Shown: positions 10,217-21,154 of the stretch, piece after piece
Numbering within the stretch: position 1 is the stretch's first letter
How the letters are laid out: each line of letters begins with the position of its first letter
From: Balamuthia mandrillaris
Lineage: Eukaryota; Discosea; Longamoebia; Balamuthiidae
NCBI GenBank assembly: GCA_031835245.1
Contig: JAVKOQ010000234.1
Span: 18,356-82,355 of the forward strand
Direction: 5' to 3'
DNA: 64,000 nucleotides
The notes under the pieces: model-generated
Told to the model about the DNA's origin: nothing
Databases searched by the model: none
The model's input: only the letters and a program-made list of their open reading frames with translations
Made by a program: the position numbers and the translations under genes

Positions 10217-11562
10217 TCAACAGGGATCAACAAGCCATCGATGTTGCTATTAAAACAACAACATAAGGTTTTAACGTTAGCCATAATGATTGCAGATAGA
10301 ATCAGCCAATGCATACCTTTATCCGTTGAATAGTATACCGTTGTGCAGGGTCTTTGTGTAGCATTCCTTGAATTAGGTTTTTGGCCTCATCACTTATTGT
10401 TGCTGGATAGTTAACTCTAATTGCCGTATCAGTAAAAGCATATAGGGAGGGTGGAGAATGTACATACTCTTGCTCGCGGATAAGGCAACACATTTCCAAC
10501 ACGTTATCTGTCTCAAAGGGAAGTCTTCCCACCAAGAAGCAATACAACGTAACGCCTAGAGCCCATATATCACCCTCAGGCGTTCGATGTGGTTTAGGTG
10601 AAGTGGCAACAGTCCCCCTATCTCGTCGCAGCCCCCAGCTAATAGCCTCTGGAGGAGTAAACGCAGGTGTGCTGGTGGCTGGTGTGCTGAATGAGGAAGT
10701 AAGACTATTGTTGCATTCTTCATCTCCGTCTTTGGCTTCTTTGATTGATTCTTTATGTTCAGAAGCGCAACCCTCCTTGTCAATGTATTCGGCCAATCCA
10801 AAGTCTATGATTTTGAGGATACTTTCCGCTGATACCAACAAATTGGCCGGCTTGATGTCGCCATGCACCACTCCTACCGTTGTGTGTAGATATTCAAGCC
10901 CATTGAGTGCATCCTTGAAGTAACTGCGAGCCACTCCCTCCTCCAGTGGCTCTACCGCTGGAGGAGCAAGGCCTTGGTCTGCAAATGATGTTGACAGTGT
11001 CATGGCTGGCCCAAGTTCTAGAAACTCGAACACTGTGCTCAAAATAGGTCAAAGCCTGATCAGCACATCCTTGCTTCTCTCTTCTCTCGTTTTCTTCTTC
11101 TCTTCTCTGTTTCTCTCTTTTTGTGACGTACCTAAGAAAAGAGTGTCGCAGGAGGGATCGTCCAACACTTCGAACAACGTCACGATGTTTGGGTGTCGCA
11201 ACTTTTTAAGTATGTCGACCTCCTTGAAGACCTCATCCAAAGCAGTCCCACTGCCTCTCCTCTTTCTCTGAAGCGTTGGTTTGTGACAGAGCTTCATGGC
11301 CTTTGTTTTTCATTGTGAGAGCGAGAGAGCAGAGAGCAGAGAGAGTTGTTCGTTTCTTGTCGTTTTGTTTTTGTTTGGAGAAGCAGAGACGTACGTAAAG
11401 CTCGTTGTCGAGTGTGTTGATGCACAACTTGACCTTACTGTAGGAACCTTTGCCGAGGCTCTTGATGAGAACGTACTGGTTGATGCATTTGTTGCCGTCT
11501 CCATCGGTGGAGCGACGAACCTCCAGGGTTTCTATCGTTTTACGTACCTCTGTGGATGACAT
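10217..11562 (-). CDS. CaMKK-like Ser/Thr protein kinase
   Basis: Four exons: 11562-11395, 11300-11132, 11032-10317, 10246-10217 (360 aa). Domain order follows CaMKK: YVLIKSLGKGSYSKVKL, then AMKLCHK, a short basic insert like the CaMKK RP insert, VDILKKLRHPNIVTLFEVLDD, a GPAM motif, HGDIKPANLL, DFGLAEY, GDIWALGVTLYCF, and a final IKQHRWL. It keeps the ATP lysine, HxD aspartate and DFG, so it should be active. Family members phosphorylate the activation loop of AMPK/SNF1-type kinases. Unusual points: HRD is HGD, APE is PPE, the activation segment has a roughly 40-residue acidic/Ser-Thr insert, and the protein stops four residues after the last kinase helix, so no calmodulin-binding tail exists. 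An LKB1-type assignment is the alternative. The pseudokinase lies 219 bp downstream. Confidence 0.88.
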
Positions 11563-11880
11563 CAAGAGAGGCGTGCACTACACGAGGAAGAAAAAGAAGA
11601 ACCACAACAACTACCCCAACAAGAAATGGAAGCGCAAGGAGTTGGCCCGTTGTCGTACGGTTGCAGCCGCGATGCAACTCTTTCTTCTCTCTCTCTTTTT
11701 TGCTTTGACAGGTTGAGCTGGAATGTTAAAAATTGCACACGGAATGAAATGAATGATAGGAATTTAAATAATTGTAGAAATGCGAAGAATCCTCGGATTG
11801 CAAATAATGACAGATATTTGAATACGCAGAAGGAAGGGCTGCAGCAGCAAGAGATTTCAAGTTCTTCTGTGTGGTTGAGG
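11563..11880. promoter_or_regulatory. Divergent promoter region, CaMKK-like / ATPAF1
   Basis: 318 bp between two divergent start codons, with the right part AT-rich. No known element recognised. Confidence 0.45.
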
Positions 11881-12946
11881 ATGAGACGTTGTGCCAACCA
11901 GTTGTTGCGTCAACACCAAATTTGGCGGTGGCGACCCGTTCAGTTTGTCTGGAGCGGCCAACTTTCACGGTGTAGCTACTTCTCAGAGGTTCGTTGTTTG
12001 TTTATTTATTTTTTTTTGAAACAAAAATCATCTCGAGTGGTTGTGGGTGGTGGTGCTGTTCTCTTACAAAGTTTATTTCTTCACTTTTTTTAGGCGCTCA
12101 CACCAACACGCACGTTATTTACCATCAACAACAACTTCAAAGCCACAACATGCAGTGTGCCCAGTTTTTCATTTCAACACCCGAAGAAGAGGCACTACGC
12201 ATTACGGCCTGCTCCCGACTCGCTCGACCAGTTGGTCCACATGGACCTCTTCACGCAGGAAACCCCTGAAAAGATAACCTCTCTCTGGGTGAACTACCAC
12301 CAGAAGAAGCCCTGCGTGGTCGCCTCCATCCCAGCCCCTACTTATGACCGATTGAAAGAACGTCTCGCCGAATGGTTGGTTCTCTCTTTCGGTTTCTTGT
12401 TCTCTTTCATCTGCTCTTTGCTCTCTGCTCTCTCTTACAATGTGATGGTTCGCTTATCGTTTTGATCGTTTGTCATATAGCCCAATGTTTGTGCTGCCGA
12501 TACCAAGAGGAGAGGGCTTCGTGACGGCTTTCATGCAAGCCCACAGCGCCCACGACACCATCAACTTCACCTTCTTGGATGAGTACAAGCAAAAGGGCAG
12601 CCAGGCGGAGCCCTTCATGTGCATGAAGTACTACACGGAGCTAGCTGAATCCAAGGGCTTGGTGCTGTGTCGTGGCGACGTGGAGACCGCCATGCTCACT
12701 ACTGTTGAAGCGCAGTATCTCACCAACCAACTTCAGCTGTACTATCTGGCGGAGGAGGACAAGTACCGCTTGGTGCACACGTTTAATCATAAGCCTCAAC
12801 TCTTTGACTATAACCTTATCCTAGACCCTCTTCTTGACCGGTCGGCATCACCTTCATCTTCTTCCGCTCCCTCTTCGTCTTCTTCTTCTGAGCCTGATAG
12901 CTCATCAACTTCTTCAACTCCTTCCACTTCTTCTTCAAACACATAA
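11881..12946 (+). CDS. ATPAF1: Mitochondrial F1-ATPase assembly factor ATPAF1 (Atp11)
   Basis: Three exons: 11881-11988, 12094-12374, 12481-12946 (284 aa). Exon 1 encodes a mitochondrial presequence (MRRCANQLLRQHQIWRWRP) rich in Arg and hydrophobics with no acidic residue in its first 34. The conserved Atp11 core follows: LDQLVHMDLF, SLWVNYHQKKPCV, PAPTYDRLKERL, CPMFVLPIPRGEGF, KYYTELAESKGLVLCRGDV, EAQYLTNQLQLYY and RLVHTFNHKP. The protein binds free F1 beta subunits in the matrix and keeps them competent for alpha3beta3 assembly. A C-terminal tail of about 35 mostly Ser/Pro residues is not part of the family core. Phases are consistent. The first donor is GTTCGTTT. Confidence 0.95.
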
Positions 12947-13036
12947 ACACAAGCGAAAAGGTTTTTGTTGTTTCGATCTCATTTTAAAGGGTGAATGTGC
13001 CTTCTGCCGCAACGTACTGGAGAAACGTGAGTGAAC

Positions 13037-13040
<4 letters not shown>

Positions 13041-13070
<30 letters not shown>
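13041..13070. repeat. (GA)15 microsatellite between convergent genes
   Basis: Between the 3' ends of ATPAF1 and the minus-strand gene at 13197. It is not in an intron. Confidence 0.95.
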
Positions 13071-13074
<4 letters not shown>

Positions 13075-13196
13075 TGTGACTGCAACGTTTTCTGCAGTAC
13101 GTTCCGATAGAAGGCACACCGTAGGACCACCAAAAAAAAAAAAAAGAAAGGATGCGTTGGAGCCAACTTTCATGTTTGCGTCAGGTCGGCACTCGT

Positions 13197-13852
13197 TCAC
13201 TCGAGGCGGGCCTTAGCAGACCTGTTTCTCCTGCTTTGTTTTTTCTGTTTGGTCTTTTTAGGTGGTATGGACCACCACACACGGTCAAAGTACTGTGCGA
13301 GCCAAGCATTAGGAAGGAAGTTGAAAACATACGTGCATCCCTTAGAACTGGCAAAACAAAAACCAACAAAAAACAACCGCAGGGGAAGAAGAACAAACGA
13401 ACCATTTGTCTTGCCTCTTCCATGGCGAGACAACCGTCCGAAAATATTTGGTGGTTGTCGTGGCAGTATGCGGCCACTTCCGGGGAGGCGCCGAGCACCC
13501 GAACCATCTCCTTCAACCACTCCTGCCTGGACAGGAGGCGCCCGTGCTTGGCTAGCAGAGCCTCGAACTGTTCCCATTTGGACCGCTCCAGCGTCAGCAA
13601 GAACCGCCACACATCCTTGCGCTTGCTTCTGACCGTTCGCAGCGCTTCCGGCAATTGATCGACCTCCTCCTGCCTAAGGTCCGCCCAACCTTTCTGTTTC
13701 GCTGCTCCTTGTTGAGGTTTTTGCAAATGTTTAGGTTCTCCTTCTGCCTGCCCTCCTCCTCTTCCTTTGTCCTCCTCCTCCTCCTCCTCCTCTCCCACAC
13801 AGGAAACGGTAGCGGTAGCGGTGGAGGTGGGAGTGGTGGGAAGGGCAGCCAT
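13197..13852 (-). CDS. Uncharacterised protein, Glu-rich N-terminus
   Basis: Two exons, 13852-13403 and 13340-13197, separated by a 62-nt intron with a GTTCGTTT donor (197 aa). The first 50 residues are low complexity (Ala/Thr/Ser, a run of seven Glu, Gly/Gln). Residues 60-150 look folded and helical (RQEEVDQLPEAL, KDVWRFLLTLERSKWEQFEA, LLSRQEWLKEMVRVLG). The second exon gives CTYVFNFLPNAWLAQYFDRV and a basic tail ending SAKARLE. No family is recognised. The second exon depends on an acceptor at TTCTAAG; using the upstream CAG instead would end the protein at once. Convergent with ATPAF1. Confidence 0.6.
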
Positions 13853-14300
13853 TTGCACTCCCTACGCCTCTTCTGTTGGTGGTGGTGGTGGTGGGTGGTG
13901 GGCAGTCCTGGCGTTCTCGTCTGCTATTTAGGGGAAGGGCGTAATCGCATCTGATCACGAATTTTCTGAAAAAGGTATGGAAGCTGACGTGTAAGTATTT
14001 GATCAATGATCACACGCCAAATTCTCGGCTTGCCCCCCATTGGCAGTGGTGGAGAAAACGTGAAGGGGGGAAAAGGCCAAGGCACTCTCCGCAGGTGACC
14101 GATAGATAGGCAGGAAAGACAACCCAAACCCAAAAAGAACGCCCCCCACCAAACTAGACTCGCTCTACCCAAAGCAACTATCAACTAACTCATTTCCGTT
14201 TGTTATTGTTTGGGGGAGGACCTTGTTGCGCTTGGAACTTTTCTTCTTCTTCTTCTTCCTCTTCCTCTCCCTCTTCTTTCTTCTTCAATCCTGTCCAAGA
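13853..14300. promoter_or_regulatory. Divergent intergenic region upstream of the Na+/H+ exchanger
   Basis: 448 bp. It includes GGT/GTG-rich sequence near 13880-13905 and a CTT-rich stretch (14236-14285) ending shortly before the exchanger ATG. No element recognised. Confidence 0.4.
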
Positions 14301-14780
14301 ATGGTGGGAGTACTGCTCTCAGGAGGAGGGCTGGAAGTGGCCAACACCCACTTTACAGAATTCTCCGTCACCGTGATCACGGTGTTGCTGTTGGTGCTGG
14401 TCACCAGCATTGCCAGACTCCTATTTCACCACATCGAGATCGGTTTCCTCCCCGAGTCTTGCTTGGTCATCATGCTTGGCGTGCTTGGCGGACTTCTCCT
14501 TTTTGCTGTCGGCGTCTCCGAAAACTCAGTCCTTCAGTTCAACACCGACTTGTTTTTTGCACGCTTTTTCTTCCTTTTCTCCCTTGCTTTCTACTCTCCT
14601 CTCTGTCATTAACCTCGTTACTCCTCTTTCAGATTCTTTTGGTGCCTCCTATCATCTTCGACGTGCGTTTTTCATTTTCCCTTCCTATCTCTCCCCTCTC
14701 TTCCTCTCTTCGTCTTTTCCTCTTCTCTTTGTTCTCTCTCCGCTCACTCTTCCTCTCCTCTCTCTTCCACTCTTTCGCTG

Positions 14781-14812
<32 letters not shown>

Positions 14813-14859
14813 GTCTCTCTCTCCATACTGCTGCTAATAATATGCTCTTTTCGCTCTTC

Positions 14860-14900
<41 letters not shown>

Positions 14901-15857
14901 ATTTTGTGACTCTTGTGCCTATACAGGCAGGATACCACCTTGACAAGAAACCCTTCTTTGACAACATCGGCACCATACTTTTGTATGCCGTGATAGGCAC
15001 GGTCCTCAACAACGCCGCCATTGGTCTCTATTTCTCTGACCTCTGCTTAGTTGTTAGTCCTTCTCTTTCTCTACCTCCTGACTCGTTTCGTTTTAAAAAG
15101 GGTTATGCATGTGGGGCGCTTCTGCCTTGTTCCGACAAGAATGGACAGTTGTGGAAAGCCTTCTCTACGGCAGCTTCATCTCTGCTGTCGACCCAGTGGC
15201 CGTTATCTCCATCTTTGAAGAGGTCTGCCCTTTGCTGTACTTGAGAACTTTCCTTTTCTTATCCTCTGATTTGGTTCTATTTGAAACGGCACTATAGGTG
15301 CACGTTAACCCGACTCTCAACATTCTTGTATTCGGAGAGTCTGTGTTAAATGACGCTGTATCCATCGTTTTATACAAAGTTTTCGTGGCGTTGCTGGACA
15401 TTGACGTAAGTATCTTTGACAAGTGGCTCGTGTATCGCCATATGGTTCTACAATTTTTTTTCTTGTCTTCTCTGTTTTCCAGCATTTTACAGCAGATATT
15501 CCATTCCTTGCCGTAGCGAAGTTTCTCTATGTGTCAATTGGTGGAGTTGTGGTAGGAATAGTGGTTGCGTTGATCAGTGCTTTTATCACGAAGTATACCC
15601 ATCCGATACCTATCATAGAGCCTCTCATAGTAGGTAACGTGATTATTACAGCCCGTCTCTTTTTCTTATGTTCAACCATTTCCTCATTCATTTCACGTCA
15701 TTTACATGGTTTTTTAAAATATAATATAGGGACGTTGGCGCTGGTAGCCTATGTATTTTGTGAGCTTTTTGCGATGAGTGGTATAGTGGCCATTATGGTT
15801 GCTGGTATTGTTATGAGTCGCTATACTCAGGCCAATATTTCACGTATATTCTCTCTT

Positions 15858-15890
<33 letters not shown>

Positions 15891-17538
15891 CCTCCTCTCC
15901 ACTTAGAAGCTCTAAGTTCATTATGATTTCTTTTTATTGCAGATAAGAGCAAAACAACACTCCATGTTATGATCAAGTTAACGGCCTCAACAGCAGAAAC
16001 GATTGTATTTGTGTATTTGGGAGTAAGCACTATTTTCCACCTCTTTGTTGATGACGTTGCGGACAAATGGGATGGATCGATGATAGCCTGGGCTATACTT
16101 TTTATCCTCGTCTTCCGGTTCCTGTTTGTTTATGTTTTGACTTACTTTGCCAACCTTCAACGCCTGCGTCGAGTTTCATACCGCGACCAGTTTATTCTCT
16201 CTTATGGCGGTTTGAGAGGTTTGATTGAAACTTTCCTCTTATTTATTTCTTTTTGTAGTGTTGTTCACTCTGCTGATACTGACCCAACGTTGCGTACCGA
16301 CACTGATACCAATGCTCAGGAGCAATTGCCTTTGCGTTAGCTTCTACTCTGCCAGAGGACATAGATTCAAGGGACACCATGATAACCGCTACGCTAGTAA
16401 TTATTTGGTTTACCGTGTTCTTCCAAGGCATTACCATCAAGCCCATCCTTAGTCTGTTGGATATCAAGAGAAGCAGGGCATCGCAAGACCTGGCAGAAAG
16501 GGTTCTCCCCAAGGTCAATCCGCACATCATGTCTGCCGTTGAGATAATAGCTGGTGGCCAGTCTGGTGCCTTCGGATGGAAAGGTGTTTGGGAGTACGTT
16601 ACTTATACTACCAAGAAAGATAACTTGGTATTAACTTCCTGATCGCAGGGACATTGATGAACGGTTGCAAGCAATATTTGTACGAGGGTTGTTTAATGAG
16701 GAGGCAGAATTACTTGACTCTCTTCGGCGGATACAGAAAGGAGAGCAAACGACCGGCGACGTACTAGCTTCTTTTCTTTCCATTTTTTGTTGTGAAAGTT
16801 TTTATCTGTTAACAGAATTGTCATACCTTATACAGAATTTACCAAAGTTGTTGCACAATCCCCGCATCAATCCCAGCCGCTTCCACTTAAAGCAAACGAG
16901 CAAAGCCAGCCCTGTTGTCATAAAAAGGCGCCTCCGCACTGAGCACCCTGACGGCTCGCCAGACGCCAAGCTTGCCAGCCCAACACGCGTTAGAACGCGG
17001 TTGAATGTATGTTGTGCATTTTACCAACAACATTTCTCCCTCCCGCCTCTCTCTCTCGCTCTCTCTCCTCTCTTTGCTCTTCGTTCCAGGGGTTATTAAC
17101 AATAATACTAGGCGGATGACGACGGACATCATCACTTGCCAAACATCTTATCGCCAGCAACAAAGCAGATGTTCAGAGAGATGGTCGGTGGCACCATCTC
17201 GGACATGTCATCTGCCTTTTCCGACTACTCCTCCACGGAGGAGGAAGGTGGCAGTCTTGTCACCAAAGAAGCACCAAGAAGAAAATCAAGCAAACAGAAG
17301 GAGAAAGTCAACGAGGGCTTCGAAATGCAGGAAATGCCCACAAAAACGTGCTTTTGTTTCTTCTCTGCTTCTATTTCTTCGTTACTCTCTCTTCTAACTC
17401 GTTCTTCTATTATTTATTTTTAGTCTAAGCTCCTCCTCTTCGGATGAAGAGGAAGAAAAGCACGTCCGAATCGAGGAGGACGGCTCTACCGACGAGGGAG
17501 AAGATGACAGCAGCTCCAGCAGCTCCAGCAGCAGCTAG
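14301..17538 (+). CDS. Na+/H+ exchanger, NHE (SLC9/CPA1) family
   Basis: Thirteen exons: 14301-14558, 14633-14662, 14927-15023, 15101-15222, 15298-15405, 15483-15633, 15730-15843, 15943-16218, 16320-16593, 16649-16760, 16836-17006, 17112-17347, 17424-17538 (687 aa). About twelve membrane segments are visible. Family motifs in order: LLVPPIIFD, GTILLYAVIGT, GSFISAVDPVAVISIFEE, FGESVLNDAVSIVLY, SAETIVFVYLG, SYGGLRG-AIAFALAS and FFQGITIKP. These are the ion-site DP and ND motifs and the conserved GGLRGA loop. The protein exchanges cytosolic H+ for Na+ across the plasma membrane or an endomembrane. The cytosolic tail is acidic and Ser-rich and ends in nine Ser. Intron 1 is best read as GC-AG. The junction after exon 3 was chosen by phase and family spacing. 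Confidence 0.93.
14860..14897 (+). repeat. (CT)n microsatellite in NHE intron 2
   Basis: A second, shorter CT run lies at 14782-14806 in the same intron (14663-14926). CT is on the coding strand, ending 30 nt before the acceptor. Confidence 0.95.
15862..15889 (+). repeat. (CT)n microsatellite in NHE intron 7
   Basis: Fourteen CT units in intron 15844-15942, CT on the coding strand. Confidence 0.95.
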
Positions 17539-17852
17539 TATCGCAATCTTTCCTCTCTCATTCTCTCTTTTCAACGAAAACCGAGGTTCTATCGCCCCAT
17601 CCGCAAAGACTGGACCAGTTTTGTCAATGTGTTTGTTTTTTTTCTTTGTTCCTTTATCGACAAGCAAGTGGAGGACCACCAAGCCTTGGCTCGTAGGCTT
17701 CTTATTTAAAAAAGGCCTCTCTTTCGTGTTCTCTCTTCTGCTGTGAGAATAAACTATTATTTATTTGAGTTTCTTTTTTTTTTTTTGTGATAAAGTTCGA
17801 TATATAAAATATAAAACACAGTTGTCGTCAAACAGATTAAAGAACGAAGGAA
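17539..17852. other. Intergenic region NHE to AMDHD1
   Basis: 314 bp. An AATAAA at 17748-17753 could be the NHE poly(A) signal, and an 11-T run follows. The AMDHD1 start codon is at 17853. Confidence 0.5.
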
Positions 17853-18508
17853 ATGGAAGGCGGCAGCAGTGAGGAGACCAAGCAGGCCACCACCTATGCG
17901 CTGAGAGTTCGAAATGCCAAGCAGCTGGTTACGGTGTGTTCCAATGGGGAGCTCTTCAAGGTGGGCAAGGCCATGGACCAGGTTGCTCCTCCCTCCCTTC
18001 CCTCGTTCTCTTTCTTCTTTCCACCTCCCCACAACCGTTCTCCATCTGGTTCAACCAGAGAGAAAGAGTTGCAAGAGCCTCTCATCTTTCGCACTGCTTA
18101 GCACATTAGAGGCAAGATGGCAGTGGGGGGATCACAACGAAAAAGAAACCTCTAACTTGTTTTTGATTTTGCTTTGAACAGGTGTCAGTGATTGAGAATG
18201 GCACAGTGATAGTGAACCACGAGGGGCTCATAGAGGCTGTTGGCACTGACCAGGAATTGCAAGAGCAGTTCAAGGACGCCACGTTCGACCTTGACGTAGA
18301 CGCCACCGGTCAGGTACTTCCCGCTACCCTTCTCTTCATCGTTTTCTCCTCTTTTCTTCATCGTTCTCTTCTCTACTCTCCTGTTCATCGCTCTCTTCTG
18401 CTCTTCGTCATGCTCTGCTTTCTGCTCTCCATTCTCAAGTAACTCCTCTCCCATCAAAACGACTTGGTCGGTAAAAGGTGGTGCTGCCAGGTACTCATGC
18501 CGCTGTTG

Positions 18509-18559
<51 letters not shown>

Positions 18560-19929
18560 GATATCCATTCCAAGGTTTGGTGGATGGACACACCCACCCG
18601 GTGTGGAGCGGGGACAGAGTGCACGAGTTTGCGATGAAGCTGGCTGGAGCGACCTATATGGAAGTGCACAAGGCGGGTGGTGGCATAGGCTTCACGGTGG
18701 AGCACACCCGCAACAGCAGCGAGGAGGAGCTGCTGTCGTTGTTGCTGGCGCGGCTGCACAGAATGCTGCAAGCCGGCACCACCTTGGTAGAGTGCAAGAC
18801 TGGTTATGGTCTTGAGACGGACACGGAAATGAAAATGCTTAAGGTTTTGTCTTTGTTAGTTTTGGTTTTGGTTTTGGTTTTGTTGTAACTAGGAGAATAG
18901 GTTCTGCATAAAGCCAAGTCACAGGTGCCGGTGGAATTGGTGACTACATTCCTTGGTGCTCACTCAGTGCCAAAAGGCAAGACGGCAGCTGAGGCCACTG
19001 AAGATATTCTCCACAACCAACTCCCTGCCTTAGCTGTACGTTTTCGTTCGTTGCCTCTCTGTTGCCTCCTCTATTCCGTTCGTATCTCTCATTTCTCGCG
19101 ATACTACATTGGCAGGGGTTGAGGGACAAAGGAGAGATTTCAGTGGATCTCATCGATGTATTTTTGGAGAAAGGTGTATTTGGTCTTGAAGAAACCAGGT
19201 TAGTGAGATATGTCTCTTATTTTGCCTCCACCTCCTTTAACAAAAACATTTTTTTCAACTACTATAATCTCTCCGTAGGCAAATCCTCAAGGCAGGGAAA
19301 GAGCTTGGGCTAGAGCTGAATTATCACGGCGACGAGCTGAGCTACACACAAGCAGGCGAGCTAGCCGGCGAGCTCTCCGCCCTCGCCGTGAGCCACCTCG
19401 AAAAAGTCTCAGCAGAGGGCATCAGCGCGATGGCCAAGCGTCCCACATTTGCCGTTCTCTTGCCAACCACGGCCTACATACTTCGTTTGGAGGTGCCGCC
19501 AGCGCGCAGCCTCATCGAGGGAGGAGTGCCGGTGGCATTAGGCAGCGACTTCAATCCGAATGCCCATTGCTTGTCGATGCCGTTAGTAATGAACTTGGCG
19601 TGCGTTACCCTCAAAATGACCATGAATGAGGCGCTTGTTGCTGCCACCATCAATGCTGCCGGTACGCACTTCAATACATCCATCTTCGTGAGGGCGCTAA
19701 CTAAACACGACCAACTAAACAAACAACAGGTTCGTTGGGAAAGAGTGCAACGCATGGTTCCATCGAGAGGGGCAAAGTTGGAGACTTGCTCCTGATAGAT
19801 GCACCCCGTTGGGAGCATCTCGTTTACCAGCTTGGAGACCCTCCTCTATCCCGAGTATTCAAACGTGGCCGTCTTGTTTACTCCTCCCCATCCGCTCCCT
19901 CCCTCTCCGCAGCTGTCCTGCAAGGGTGA
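17853..19929 (+). CDS. AMDHD1: Imidazolonepropionase (histidine degradation)
   Basis: Eight exons: 17853-17981, 18182-18313, 18478-18490, 18575-18843, 18901-19035, 19116-19198, 19279-19661, 19730-19929 (447 aa; human 426). Hydrolyses 4-imidazolone-5-propionate to N-formimino-glutamate in histidine catabolism. The metal-binding and active-site blocks of the amidohydrolase barrel are present: DGHTHPVWSGDR, VECKTGYGLETDTEMKML, ELNYHGDELSY and LGSDFNPNAHCLSMPLVMNL. The third exon has only 13 nt (VVLP plus one base) and is flanked by two introns, the second carrying a CT repeat. All phases add up. AATAAA begins 5 nt after the stop. The next gene starts 85 bp downstream. Confidence 0.96.
18514..18555 (+). 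repeat. (CT)n microsatellite in AMDHD1 intron 3
   Basis: About 21 CT units in intron 18491-18574, CT on the coding strand, ending 19 nt before the exon. Confidence 0.95.
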
Positions 19930-20013
19930 ACAAAATAAAAGAAAAATTAAACGAAAAAAATCCTAATTTACTTCGGGTCGACATGATTAGAGCTACTTGT
20001 CATACGGGACGAC

Positions 20014-21109
20014 ATGAGTTCTATAAAGATAAAGCAAAACACCAGCCAAAGGGTGATGAAGAGGAGAACGGAGGCACAACTGCGGCGGTTGGTGGACCGG
20101 TCGGCAGCCTCTGCCGTGGTGGAAGCCAAGTCAGAGGAGGATCGTTGGTTTCAAAGGCTTCTATCGCACCGGAAAAGAAAGACAGTCGCAGGGAGCAAAG
20201 CACACTTTGGATCCATTACAGCTCTGGCTTTTCCTTCGTCGTCGTGTTGGGAGGCAGCTGCCAAACGGGACTGGAGCTCACTTCTCGTTAGTGCTGATGA
20301 TGAAGGACGTGTTTCCATTTGGAAGGTTCTTCTTTCAAGGTTGCTTGACGAGAATGCGGCCATCAAGCCAACGTTTATGGCAGCATTGCATCGCGACAGT
20401 ATCACAGAGTAATGCTTTCCTCTGTACCCGACTCCTTTCTGTTACCTTTGTTTGACATCACGAACAGGTTAGCTTTCGTTGAGAGCAACGATCAGATGGC
20501 AACGTGCAGTCACGACCAACTTTTTAAACTATGGGACCTGTCCGTGCTTTCTTCTTCTTCTTCTTCTTCTTCTTCTTCTTCTTCTTCTTCTTCTTCTTCG
20601 AGCAATGGTGGTAGTAATGGCGGACTCGTTCGTCAATTCGAAGGCCATGAGAGTTACGTTACGAGCTGCGACGTGGAAAAAATATACTCTGGAGGCAAGT
20701 TGATGGCTTCCGGGTGTCTGGACAATACCCTCCGATTATGGCACACCGACTGCAAGCAGCACGTCTTCCTATTTCGTCTCCACAGTGCGCCTCACTCTGT
20801 TCGCTTTCTGCCTGGAGACATCCACCTTCTCCTAACTGCCTCACGGAATGGTTACTCTCGTTTTCTCTTCTCTTTCCACGTCTCTTCCTTCACTTTGAAA
20901 AATTTCAATGCTTAAGGAGACATAAACAACAACAGGAATTCACATTTGGGATGTCAGGATGCATTCATCCTATCTTCAATTCATAGAGCAGAGTGAGGAC
21001 CTTTCTTCATGTTTCACCACTGATCGGCAAACATTAGGGAGTGACAGTCAACAAAGCCTTTCGCCTTCTCCAAATAATTCTCCGTTTTCTCCCTATTCTC
21101 TTCCTTCGG

Positions 21110-21154
<45 letters not shown>

